A stretch of DNA of 64,000 nucleotides from Dermatophilaceae bacterium (GTDB taxonomy: Bacteria > Actinomycetota > Actinomycetes > Actinomycetales > Dermatophilaceae). The stretch covers positions 1 through 64,000 of the forward strand of contig JACMPC010000083.1 of NCBI GenBank assembly GCA_014377705.1, in the 5' to 3' direction. The translations under genes were made by a program, and so were the position numbers. Positions 42,625 to 50,723 of the stretch are shown here, in pieces. Every line of letters begins with the position of its first letter. The first letter of the stretch is position 1. Below the pieces are notes generated by a model that made no database searches, was not told the DNA's origin, and saw only the letters and a program-made list of their open reading frames with translations.

Positions 42625-44630
42625 TGGGCAGGCGCGCGACGGATGCCCGTCGGCGGCTGTCGGCTGCCGGGCTGCTCGCGGTGCTGTCACTGACCACGAC
42701 CTGGACCGCGTCGGCGGCAACGGCGCCGGCGCCGGGGAGTGCTTCCCTGACCGACATTCGGGTCGGCGAGTCCGGCATCACCGCGATCATGACTGCCCGG
42801 GCCACAGGAGGTGCCCCGATCAGCCCTGCCTCAGTGCAGGCCACTATCGCTGGGGTGCGCGCGCCGGTGTCGGTCAAGCCGGTCGTTCAGGCACGTCGAG
42901 TCACCACCTTGCTGATCGACACCAGCGGTTCGATGGGCATTGCGGGTATGGCGACCGTCGTGCGGGCCTCGAATGCGTTCCTGGCCTCAGTTCCCCCAGA
43001 GGTGTATGTCGGAGTCGTCGCCTTCTCCACAGTGCCCAGAGTCGTGGCGAGTCCGACCCTGAACCGCGCTTCGGTCCGTTCGGCGGTTGCCGGACTCAGG
43101 TCGCAGGGCGAGACGAGCTTGTATGACGGGCTGGTGGTTGCCCTGGATCAGCTGGGGACTGCTGGCGATCGCAGCTTCATCCTGCTCAGTGACGGTGGTG
43201 ACACCCGAAGCCGGCACACCCTGGCCCAGACCTCGAAGCTCCTGTCTGCGTCCGGAGTACGCGCGAAGGCTGTCGGTTTCAAGACCACCGAGACCCAGGG
43301 CTCGGTGCTGAGGAACCTCGCATCGGCAGGACACGGCAGCGTGGTGGCGGCTGCGGACAGCGCCGCGGTCTCAGCGGCCTTCATGGTGGCCGCCCAGGCC
43401 CTTGAGTCGCAGATCAGCGTCTTCATCGCGTCGCCGAGAGCCGCCGGTGGCATCAAGTTCCTGGAAGTGACGGCCAGCGCCGGTGGCAAGCTGCTCAGCG
43501 GCAGGACGCCCGTCAATCTGTCGGTGCGCGCCGCGGCACCGGCCTCATCCGCCGCGGCGGCGGCCGGGGCTCCTGCGTCGGGTGTGAGGTCCCCTTCAAG
43601 GGCAGCCGCGGCGCCAGGACCGGAAGGACCGGAAGGATCGGGAGGGGCCTGGATGCTCAGCCTGGCGCTGCTCACAGTCTTTCTCGGACTCGCCGGCGTG
43701 GTCGGGATTCTCGCCAGCCCCACCTTCGTGTCGCGCCGGCAGAAGAGGGCTGACGCTTTTGAGGCCTACTTCAACGGGTCGGCGTCCAGTCCGGCGGACG
43801 AGCGGTCGGCAGTGACCTCGATCAGCGCCAGCCTGGTCAACCTGGGCGACAAGGTGATGGACAGCCGAGCCTCAACACCGAAGACGCAACGACTCCTTGA
43901 GCGAGCCGATCTGCCGCTTCGCCCCGGAGAGTGGGCGGTTCTGCGGGTTATCGCCGTGGTCGTCGGCGTGGCCGGCGGAACAGTGTTGCTGCACGGTGGT
44001 TCGTTCTCGACGTTGTTCGGCATCTGTCTGGGGGGTCTGGTGGGAGCCATCGGGCCGAGCCTCTTCCTAAAGCTCGCGGCCTCGCGTCGGTCGCGGAAGT
44101 TCGAAGGCCAGCTCCCTGATGTCCTGACACTGGTCGCCAGCAGCCTCTCGACCGGGTTCTCGCTGCTGCAGGCCCTCGACGCCGTCGCCAGGGACGCAGC
44201 CCAGCCGTCTGCCAAGGAGTTCGCCAGGGCCCTTGCCGAGACCCGAATCGGTGCCGATCTCAATGACAGTCTGGATCACCTCGCGGATCGGATGGAGAGC
44301 ACCAACCTCCGCTGGACCAATATGGCCATCGATATCCAACGCCAGGTCGGCGGCAACCTTGGCGAGACCCTGCGCAGCACCGCGGCAACCCTGCGTGACC
44401 GGGAAGCCCTCAGCCGTCACGTCAAAGCGCTCTCGGCCGAGGGCAAGCTCTCGGCATACATCCTGATCGCCCTTCCGGTGGGGGTCTTCGGCTTCATGCT
44501 TGTCGGCAACCGGGCGTACGTCGAGCTGCTCTGGACCACGTTGATCGGGATCGGGATGCTTGTCGCCGCGCTGATCTCCATGGGGATCGGTGTTCTCTGG
44601 ATGAACAAAGTCGTCAAGGTGGAGATCTAG
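42624..44630 (+). CDS. Von Willebrand factor A domain fused to TadB-type inner-membrane platform
   Basis: 668 residues with three parts. A signal sequence (about 1-32) leads an extracytoplasmic vWA domain (93-265) with complete MIDAS residues: DTSGS at 99-103, T164 in ETSLYDG and LSDGGD at 188-193. An Ala/Pro linker and a membrane helix (about 344-365) follow. The C-terminal half is a TadB/T2SSF platform: helices at about 438-480, LPDVLTLVASSLSTGFSLLQALDAVARD, then SALSAEGKLSAYILI-like final helices. Canonical TadB lacks the vWA part. No stop or frameshift separates the halves, so a single ligand-binding platform protein is predicted. TadC follows directly. Confidence 0.85.
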   Translation: MGRRATDARRRLSAAGLLAVLSLTTTWTASAATAPAPGSASLTDIRVGESGITAIMTARATGGAPISPASVQATIAGVRAPVSVKPVVQARRVTTLLIDTSGSMGIAGMATVVRASNAFLASVPPEVYVGVVAFSTVPRVVASPTLNRASVRSAVAGLRSQGETSLYDGLVVALDQLGTAGDRSFILLSDGGDTRSRHTLAQTSKLLSASGVRAKAVGFKTTETQGSVLRNLASAGHGSVVAAADSAAVSAAFMVAAQALESQISVFIASPRAAGGIKFLEVTASAGGKLLSGRTPVNLSVRAAAPASSAAAAAGAPASGVRSPSRAAAAPGPEGPEGSGGAWMLSLALLTVFLGLAGVVGILASPTFVSRRQKRADAFEAYFNGSASSPADERSAVTSISASLVNLGDKVMDSRASTPKTQRLLERADLPLRPGEWAVLRVIAVVVGVAGGTVLLHGGSFSTLFGICLGGLVGAIGPSLFLKLAASRRSRKFEGQLPDVLTLVASSLSTGFSLLQALDAVARDAAQPSAKEFARALAETRIGADLNDSLDHLADRMESTNLRWTNMAIDIQRQVGGNLGETLRSTAATLRDREALSRHVKALSAEGKLSAYILIALPVGVFGFMLVGNRAYVELLWTTLIGIGMLVAALISMGIGVLWMNKVVKVEI

Positions 44631-45551
44631 ATGGGCTTCCCTCTGCTGTTGCTCGGCGCCGCCAGTGTGTCTGCCGCCATTGTCATGCTGTTCCTGGTCG
44701 TGGTGATGGGCAGTGGCAAGGCCACCGGAGTGGCCATCAGTCTCGCGATGATCGAGCACGACGTGTCACCGCAAGATGTCGGGCGAAACGAGCTGCCGGC
44801 TCTTGACCGAATCGTGGTTCCGTTCTTCTCGAAGATGAAGGGTCTCGCCCTGCGGCTGTCGCCGTCGGGCACTGGTGACCGGCTCATCCGGCTGCTGGAC
44901 CTCGCGGGCAACCCCGCCGGCTGGACCCTGGAGCGGTTGCTGGGCCTCAAGGGTGTCGGGCTCCTGCTCGGCGGGTTCCTCGGCGCGTTCATCGGCGGGG
45001 TGACCCTCAAGGGAGCTCTCTTCGGCGCACTCGGCGCCGCGGCCGGCTTCATGCTGCCCGATCTGATGGTGATGAATATCGGATCCAAGCGTCAGGAGGT
45101 GCTGCGCAGAGGGCTCGCCAACGCGCTCGATATGCTGACCGTCTGCGTCGAGGCAGGCCAGGGGTTTGATGGCGCCATCCTGCACGTCGCGCGGTCTGTC
45201 GAAGGTCCGGTGGCGGGGGAGTTCGCCCGCGTCCTGGCCGAGATCCAGATCGGGAAGTCTCGCAGTGATGCTTTCGCCTCGCTGGGGGCCCGCACGAAAG
45301 TGGCTGAGATCCGGACCTTTGTCACGGCGCTGGTCCAGGCAGACCGGCTGGGGCTGCCAATCGGTAGCGTGCTTCGTGAGCAGTCCGTGCAGATGCGACT
45401 GATCCGGCGGCAGCGGGCCGAGGAGAAGGCTCAGAAGGTGCCGATCAAGATACTGTTCCCGATGATGCTGTGCATCTTCCCGGCCCTGTTCATCGTGATC
45501 ATCGGCCCTGGCGCCATACAGATGATTGACACTTTCAAGGGCCTGGGCTGA
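44631..45551 (+). CDS. tadC: TadC-type inner-membrane platform protein
   Basis: A 306-residue partner of TadB in the Flp pilus motor. Membrane helices lie at about 5-25, 97-135 and 280-300. The T2SSF domain has LANALDMLTVCVEAGQGFDGAI, LGARTKVAEIRTFVTALVQADRLG and ERAEEKAQKVPIKILFPMMLCIFPALF-type ending (described, not quoted in full). ATG 44631 is the base after the vWA-TadB stop. It is the last gene of the pilus operon; the convergent regulator ends 12 bases further on. Confidence 0.9.
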   Translation: MGFPLLLLGAASVSAAIVMLFLVVVMGSGKATGVAISLAMIEHDVSPQDVGRNELPALDRIVVPFFSKMKGLALRLSPSGTGDRLIRLLDLAGNPAGWTLERLLGLKGVGLLLGGFLGAFIGGVTLKGALFGALGAAAGFMLPDLMVMNIGSKRQEVLRRGLANALDMLTVCVEAGQGFDGAILHVARSVEGPVAGEFARVLAEIQIGKSRSDAFASLGARTKVAEIRTFVTALVQADRLGLPIGSVLREQSVQMRLIRRQRAEEKAQKVPIKILFPMMLCIFPALFIVIIGPGAIQMIDTFKGLG

Positions 45552-45563
45552 AGGACCCGTTTT

Positions 45564-46214
45564 TCAGTTGGTTTTGGGGCGGTCCGGCTTGACGAAGCCG
45601 AGGCGGACCGCGGACATGATGGCGCTGGCCCGGTTGTGGGCGCCGAGCTTCTCATAGACCCTGGCGACATGCGTCTTGACGGTTGACTCGCTCATGAACA
45701 GCAGCCGGGCCACGTTAGCCACGGAGTCGCCGTCCACCAGGCGCATCAGCACCTCGGTCTCGCGCGGCGTCAAGATCGGCTTCGCGGCGGACACCGTGTC
45801 GCGGCGACGTAGCGCGGCGCCCAGCCCGGTGGCGGTGAAGGCGTCCGGGGCGCTCGCGGCCCGGCGGATCGCATCCAGCACGTCGTCGGCCGACGAGCTC
45901 TTCAGGACCAGCGCGGAAGCGCCCGCGTCCAGGGCCTCGAGCAGGGTGTCGTCGTCGTTGTGCATCGTCAGCACGACGATGCCCAGATTGGGGTAGGTAG
46001 CCCTGGCCGACCGGGCCAGGGTCAGACCGTTCCCGTCTGGCATCGTCACGTCGACCACTAGCACATTGGCCCCGCCCTCGGCGATGAGGGACTGCCCCCC
46101 TGCCACCGACGAAGCCTGTGCCTTGACTGCCAGGTCGGGCTCGGAGTCGATCAGCCGGGTAATGCCCTCACGGACCAGGTTATGGTCGTCCACGATGACA
46201 ACTTGGATAGTCAT
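45564..46214 (-). CDS. NarL/LuxR-type response regulator, partner of adjacent kinase
   Basis: 216 residues from ATG 46214, coupled to the kinase stop (ATGA). The receiver domain has D9-D10, phospho-acceptor D55 in LVVDVTMPDG and K105 in LVLKSS. The C-terminal LuxR helix-turn-helix is LTPRETEVLMRLVDGDSV...SESTVKTHVARVYEKLGAHNRA. Convergence with the tad operon suggests it controls pilus genes; the duplicated boxes before the pilins are a candidate target. That link is inference. Confidence 0.88.
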   Translation of the reverse strand: MTIQVVIVDDHNLVREGITRLIDSEPDLAVKAQASSVAGGQSLIAEGGANVLVVDVTMPDGNGLTLARSARATYPNLGIVVLTMHNDDDTLLEALDAGASALVLKSSSADDVLDAIRRAASAPDAFTATGLGAALRRRDTVSAAKPILTPRETEVLMRLVDGDSVANVARLLFMSESTVKTHVARVYEKLGAHNRASAIMSAVRLGFVKPDRPKTN

Positions 46215-47842
46215 GGAATGGTGCGCATCCTTTCGGGGACAAGATAGGGCAGCTGCTTGGGCCACCGGTCGTTGAGCGAGAGGCTCACTGTGACGCCATG
46301 GGCGTCGGGCTGGACCTCGATGGTCGCGCCCAGGTCGGCGAGTGCGTGGTCGCGGAAGGCGTCGGCGTCCAGCCGGGACTCTCCGTCGTGGCTGATCTGC
46401 AGCCAGGCCTGGGGTGCGTTGACGTCTAGGCGCGCCTCGATCCCGGTGATGCCGCGGGCATTGCGGGCGTCATTCAGGAAGTCCAGGATCAGTCGATAGA
46501 TCAGCGTCTCCAGGTGTGCGGGGAGCCGGTAGGGTGACTCGCTGAGCCGCAGCCCCACGGTGAGCCCGGTGGCGGCTCCGAACTGCTGGAGGCGGGCACC
46601 CACCACGGCGCCAAGACCCTGGTCGGGGCGGACAGCCAGCCGCAGATCGGCGATACGCAGCCGCAGGTCGGTGAGCACCCGGCTGAGGTCCGCGCGCACT
46701 TCCCCGAGCGTCGGGGCGAATTCCGGAGCCTCGGTTGCGGCCTGGCGGCGGGCCACGTCGATGCGATAGCCGAGGGCGACAAGCTCCTGGGCGATACCAT
46801 CGTGCATCTCACGGGCGAGGCGTTCCCGTTCCTCGAACGCCGCTTTCTGCCGCAGTGCCGCGAAGATCAGCGCGACGTCCACATTGGGGCTGTGCCCGTT
46901 CGCCAGATTGACCAGGGCGAGGAGATCGTCCTGGTCGAAGGGAGCCGAGGCGAACCGGTCGACGACCACGATACCGATGCGGGCGCCGTCCGAGTCGCAC
47001 AGAGGGGCGGACGCGATCGCCCTCTCCTCGTTCACCGAGCTCCAGAATCCTGCCTCGGCGACGCCATCCCGCCAGACCCGACCCAGCACGGAGTCGGCTG
47101 TGGTGGGGCTGGGCCAGGGGAGGCGGTCGATCCCGCGAAGAGCGAGCGGGACCGCAGGCTCCGAACCGACGCCCACCAGGACCGCCATCCGGCTGCCCGG
47201 GATCTTGTCCTTCACGGCATGCAGCAACAGCTCCGCGGAGGCCGGTGCGTCGAAGCCACCCTCGAGCGCCCCGGAAAGGTCGCTGAGCCGTCGCAGCAGG
47301 CGCACGGCCTCCTTTGCCGCGGGCGTGTCCGGCGATCGAGGTCCGGACCGGCGGTCTTTCAGCTGCGCCGTCCAGGCGCCCACCACGCCAAGTCCGGTCG
47401 CCAGGATCGCCCACTGCAGGTTGCTCTTGAGATAGCCGGTGGTGAGGTCTTCGCGGACCAGGGCGGCGACCACGGCGATGAGCGTCGCCACTGCCACCAC
47501 GAAGGCCGGCGCCAGCCGTCCGCGCACCTCCCCGGCCCGGAAGGCCGGGACCAGGAGCAGCAGCATCGCCGGAGACGGGGGAGGGACCGGGCTTGCGGCG
47601 ATGGCGACTCCCGTGACGACGGCGCCCAGCAGGGTCACGAAGATGGCCTGGTTGCGCCGGCTCCCGGACTGACCGGGACCGAAGCCCAGAAGGTGCCCGG
47701 CTATGAGGTCCAGGGCCAGGATCATCAACGCCCAGGGCAACACGCTCAGCGCGTCATGACCCGTGGATCCGACGGCTATGGCGACGGCGACGATGGCCGA
47801 CCTCAGTAGCGTGGGCATTGCCCTGGACCACAACGCTCGCAC
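46211..47842 (-). CDS. Membrane sensor histidine kinase, NarL-system type, with degenerate ATP site
   Basis: 543 residues from GTG 47842, supported by AGGAGGG seven bases upstream. Helices at about 12-55, 66-83, 92-130 and 143-160 form a membrane sensor. A GAF-like domain (about 190-320, EGGFDAPASAELLLHAV..GIVVVDRF) comes next. HisKA_3 has phospho-acceptor H347 in LAREMHDGIAQELVALGYR. The HATPase region is atypical: the N box reads LILDFLNDARNAR, G1 is SHDGESR and the G2 glycine lid is missing (DHALADLGATIEV). It may be a poor kinase or mainly a phosphatase. Confidence 0.83.
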   Translation of the reverse strand: MRALWSRAMPTLLRSAIVAVAIAVGSTGHDALSVLPWALMILALDLIAGHLLGFGPGQSGSRRNQAIFVTLLGAVVTGVAIAASPVPPPSPAMLLLLVPAFRAGEVRGRLAPAFVVAVATLIAVVAALVREDLTTGYLKSNLQWAILATGLGVVGAWTAQLKDRRSGPRSPDTPAAKEAVRLLRRLSDLSGALEGGFDAPASAELLLHAVKDKIPGSRMAVLVGVGSEPAVPLALRGIDRLPWPSPTTADSVLGRVWRDGVAEAGFWSSVNEERAIASAPLCDSDGARIGIVVVDRFASAPFDQDDLLALVNLANGHSPNVDVALIFAALRQKAAFEERERLAREMHDGIAQELVALGYRIDVARRQAATEAPEFAPTLGEVRADLSRVLTDLRLRIADLRLAVRPDQGLGAVVGARLQQFGAATGLTVGLRLSESPYRLPAHLETLIYRLILDFLNDARNARGITGIEARLDVNAPQAWLQISHDGESRLDADAFRDHALADLGATIEVQPDAHGVTVSLSLNDRWPKQLPYLVPERMRTIP

Positions 47843-48033
47843 CAGAGGTCCCTCCTGTTTTCTCTCCTTGGGATGACCTTCATCATGGCGGCTTCGAGGG
47901 CATTTTGTCCCCTGAATGGCGAATCTGACCCCGCTGTTTCAGGGGTTGCGGGCCGTTTTCCACAGCCGGTCGGTCGTTTGCCCCATCGTCCACAGCAGGG
48001 ACGGCCCCGAGCTTTTCGGCGGTCGGCCGAGGG

Positions 48034-48039
48034 CAGTCT
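48034..48039 (+). promoter_or_regulatory. Candidate leaderless -10 box of comF
   Basis: CAGTCT, spacer GGGGGC, then ATG at 48046. Confidence 0.35.
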
Positions 48040-48045
48040 GGGGGC

Positions 48046-48873
48046 ATGATCCCGATCGGCGCCGTGCGTCACTCACTGCGCATGTCACTGCGCGAGTCAC
48101 TGCGCGCCACGATGGAGATGGCGCTGCCGACTGCCTGTGGCGGGTGCGGCTCACCCGGGCTCACATGGTGCGGGTCGTGCCGGGACGAGACAGTCCACGT
48201 CGCCTATCCGGGGGGGTCGCGGCAGGTCCGTCCGACGCCGTGTCCCGCGGGTTGCCCGCCCACCTGGGCCGCCACCTCGTATGACGGCGTGGCCCGCGCC
48301 GCGCTGGTGGCATTCAAGGATGGTGACCGTCGCGACCTCAGGACGGTTCTGGCCCCGATGCTGTCAGGCGCGATGGTCGCCGCGCTGGTCCTGGATCCGC
48401 GCCTCGCCGCAGCGCTGAGCCTCGGGTCAGGACCGGTGGCCGTCGTGCCCGTTCCCTCGTCCCCCTCGGCGGTGCGCAGGCGAGGGGACGCGCCACTGGA
48501 GCTGCTCACCCGGGCCGCCGCCGGGCAGTGTGCCCGATCCGGGGCGGAGCTGACCATCTCGCCCGCGCTGAGGCTTCGACGCCGGGTGGCCGATCAGGCC
48601 GGGCTCAACCACCGGCGACGAGCCGCCAACCTTGAGCAGGCGATGCAGGTGCGGCCGAGGTGGCAGGCCAGAGTCCAGGGGGCCACCTGCCTGCTGGTCG
48701 ATGATGTGATGACCACCGGAGCCACCCTCGCGGAGGCAGCCAGGGCCTTGCGCGCTGGCGGAGCGGTCCACGTCGCAGCCGCAACGGTCGCCGCGACCCA
48801 GCGGCGCGGCATACCCGCTGGTAGCCCTCAGGGATCTGGAGATCTCCTCCCGGATCTCTCTGGCGGGGGCTGA
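48046..48873 (+). CDS. ComF-family phosphoribosyltransferase-like protein
   Basis: 275 residues. An N-terminal zinc-type knuckle (C31-C34 and C42-C45 in CGGC...WCGSC) precedes a type I PRTase fold with the PRPP loop LLVDDVMTTGATLAEA and the flanking VVPVPSSPSAVRRRGDAPLELL. ComF proteins act in DNA uptake or processing in competent bacteria, but in actinobacteria the role is untested. The gene directly precedes hpf and the secA block, as Rv3242c does. No ribosome-binding site is seen. Confidence 0.85.
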   Translation: MIPIGAVRHSLRMSLRESLRATMEMALPTACGGCGSPGLTWCGSCRDETVHVAYPGGSRQVRPTPCPAGCPPTWAATSYDGVARAALVAFKDGDRRDLRTVLAPMLSGAMVAALVLDPRLAAALSLGSGPVAVVPVPSSPSAVRRRGDAPLELLTRAAAGQCARSGAELTISPALRLRRRVADQAGLNHRRRAANLEQAMQVRPRWQARVQGATCLLVDDVMTTGATLAEAARALRAGGAVHVAAATVAATQRRGIPAGSPQGSGDLLPDLSGGG

Positions 48874-48976
48874 CCTGCGGGTATCCAGGTTCGGTGTATC
48901 GCCTCACCCGTTCGTGGTCTACCGTTCATCTATGAGTCCCTCAGTCGCCGTTTCAACGGCGGAATCGGGCGTCGGC

Positions 48977-49024
48977 ACCGTACGACGGTGGGCGCCTCGG
49001 GGCATCTTGGGGCATAGCCCGAGG
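48977..49024 (+). other. Hairpin-forming leader upstream of hpf
   Basis: CACCG-TACGA-CGGTG (about 48977-48991) is followed by CCTCGGG (48995-49001) pairing with CCCGAGG (49018-49024). It may be a comF terminator or a structured hpf leader. No known riboswitch class recognised. Confidence 0.3.
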
Positions 49025-49097
49025 CGGGGGTGGTGCGGCGGCTAAGAGGCCCGGCGCGGGCCACAAGAGAGCTATTTTGAACCTAAGGAGGACTCCC

Positions 49098-49742
49098 GTG
49101 GAGATCGTCGTCACTGGACGGCACGTCCAGGTTTCAGAGCGTTTTCGCCGTCACCTGGATGAGAAGCTGGCCAAGGTCCCACAGCTCGCGCCGCGCGTTC
49201 AGCGCCTCGATGTTGTGGTGACCCATGAAGCCAACAAGCGCCAGTCCAAAGCATGCGACCGAGTCGAGATCACGTGCCATGTCAAGGGACCTGTCGTGCG
49301 GGCCGAGGCCATCGCCGACGACAAGTACGGTGCCCTGGACATCGCGATGGACAAGTTGCTGGAGCGACTCAGGCGTGACCACGACCGGCGTCGGGTGCAT
49401 CGCGGACGACGAGTGCCCGAGTCCGTGGCGCAGGCCACCTCGCGGCTTGCCGACGATCCGCTTGGCCGCAACGCCCAGTCTGCGCAGGGGTCACCGGGCG
49501 AGGATGACGTGGATATCCTCGGCGCGGACGGGGAATCGCCGATTCACGTGCGCGAGAAGGTCCACGCCACCACGCCGATGGGTCTGGACCAGGCGCTCTA
49601 CGAGATGGAGCTTGTCGGTCACGACTTCTACCTGTTCCACGACAAGGACACCAACCAGCCGAGTGTCGTCTATCGCCGACGTGGCTGGTCCTACGGAGTA
49701 ATTCACCTGGACGTCTCGGAGGATGAGGCCCGGGTGATGTGA
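49098..49742 (+). CDS. hpf: Ribosome hibernation-promoting factor, long form
   Basis: 214 residues from GTG 49098, chosen because AAGGAGG ends six bases upstream; a longer TTG frame start is not needed. The N-terminal domain binds the 30S decoding site (IVVTGRHVQVSERFRRHLDEKLAKV...GALDIAMDKLLERLRR). A linker follows, then the C-terminal dimerisation domain (KVHATTPMGLDQALYEMELVGHDFYLFHDKDTNQ, described) with VVYRRRGWSYGVIHL. The long form makes 100S ribosome dimers in stationary phase or hypoxia. A perfect hairpin follows the stop. Confidence 0.95.
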   Translation: MEIVVTGRHVQVSERFRRHLDEKLAKVPQLAPRVQRLDVVVTHEANKRQSKACDRVEITCHVKGPVVRAEAIADDKYGALDIAMDKLLERLRRDHDRRRVHRGRRVPESVAQATSRLADDPLGRNAQSAQGSPGEDDVDILGADGESPIHVREKVHATTPMGLDQALYEMELVGHDFYLFHDKDTNQPSVVYRRRGWSYGVIHLDVSEDEARVM

Positions 49743-49773
49743 GACTGACCGCAGTCTGACCTGCACCTTTGTT

Positions 49774-49812
49774 GACAAGGGCACCGTATGTCTGTCGTAC
49801 GGTGCCCTTGTC
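49774..49812 (+). terminator. Perfect 15-bp hairpin downstream of hpf
   Basis: Arms GACAAGGGCACCGTA (49774-49788) and TACGGTGCCCTTGTC (49798-49812) with a nine-base loop. No T-tract. Confidence 0.8.
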
Positions 49813-49825
49813 GTCCTCTCCATGT

Positions 49826-49831
49826 CATGAT
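49826..49831 (+). promoter_or_regulatory. Candidate leaderless -10 box of NarL-type regulator gene
   Basis: CATGAT, spacer GACGGG, then GTG at 49838. It starts 14 bases after the hpf hairpin. Confidence 0.45.
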
Positions 49832-49837
49832 GACGGG

Positions 49838-50560
49838 GTGGTGACCAAGAATAGTGGCGGCGCGGAGCAGGGGCGGCACGGGTCAGGACTGCCCGGTGAG
49901 TCCATCAGGGTGCTGGTGGCGGACGACCATGTCCTCTACCGGCGAGGCCTTGAGCTGGTGCTCGGCCAGGAGCCTGACATCGTCATCGTCGGCGAGGCCG
50001 GCGACGGCGACGAGGCGATTCGCCGGACCGAGGAGCTGTTGCCGGACGTCGTCCTCATGGATGTTCGGATGCCGCGTCGCTCCGGTATCGAGGCCTGCCT
50101 GGCGATCAAGGAGCTTGCGCCGTCGACCAAGATCATCATGCTGACGATCTCCGACGAGGAGGGCGACCTCTATGAGGCGGTTCGCGCCGGGGCGAACGGC
50201 TACCTGATCAAGGACGTGCCAGGTGAGGAGATCATCAGCGGCCTGCGGGCGGTCTATGCCGGGCAGTCGCTGATCTCGCCGTCGATGGCGTCCAAGCTCC
50301 TGTCCGAGTTCGCGCTCATGATCAAGAAGCAGGACGAGCGGCCGACGGCGCCGGTCCCGCGGCTGACCGAGCGTGAGCTCGAGGTGCTCAAGCTGGTGGC
50401 CCGGGGTTTGGCCAACAAGGACATCGCCCGTCAGCTGTTCATCTCAGAGAACACCGTCAAGAACCACGTTCGCAACATCCTGGAGAAGCTCCAGCTCCAC
50501 TCGCGCATGGAAGCCGCGATGTACGCCTTCCGTGAGAAAATCCTCGACCTCCCCGACTGA
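49838..50560 (+). CDS. NarL/LuxR-type response regulator
   Basis: 240 residues from GTG 49838 (a second GTG follows at once). The receiver has D29-D30, phospho-acceptor D75 in VLMDVRMPRRSG and K125 in YLIKDVPGEE. The LuxR helix-turn-helix is LTERELEVLKLVARGLANKDIARQL..SENTVKNHVRNILEKLQLHSR. No kinase gene is adjacent, so it is an orphan regulator. Actinobacteria commonly keep such a regulator between hpf and secA. A hairpin follows the gene. Confidence 0.88.
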   Translation: MVTKNSGGAEQGRHGSGLPGESIRVLVADDHVLYRRGLELVLGQEPDIVIVGEAGDGDEAIRRTEELLPDVVLMDVRMPRRSGIEACLAIKELAPSTKIIMLTISDEEGDLYEAVRAGANGYLIKDVPGEEIISGLRAVYAGQSLISPSMASKLLSEFALMIKKQDERPTAPVPRLTERELEVLKLVARGLANKDIARQLFISENTVKNHVRNILEKLQLHSRMEAAMYAFREKILDLPD

Positions 50561-50586
50561 CCTCTCCCGACTGACCCCTCCCGGAG

Positions 50587-50630
50587 CTGTCAGAAGGTAA
50601 GGCCGGATCTCCAGCCTTCCCTTCTGACAG
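50587..50630 (+). terminator. Hairpin downstream of NarL-type regulator
   Basis: Arms at 50587-50597 (CTGTCAGAAGG) and 50620-50630 are perfect complements. The stem extends inward to 50603/50614 with one mismatch, around a ten-base loop. Confidence 0.75.
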
Positions 50631-50723
50631 TCATCGTCCACATCAGGGGTGGCAGCATTCCCGCCATCCACAGAAGTCGACGCTGTTCGTGAAGACCGGT
50701 CCCCGCTCTGATGGTCTGGGCCG

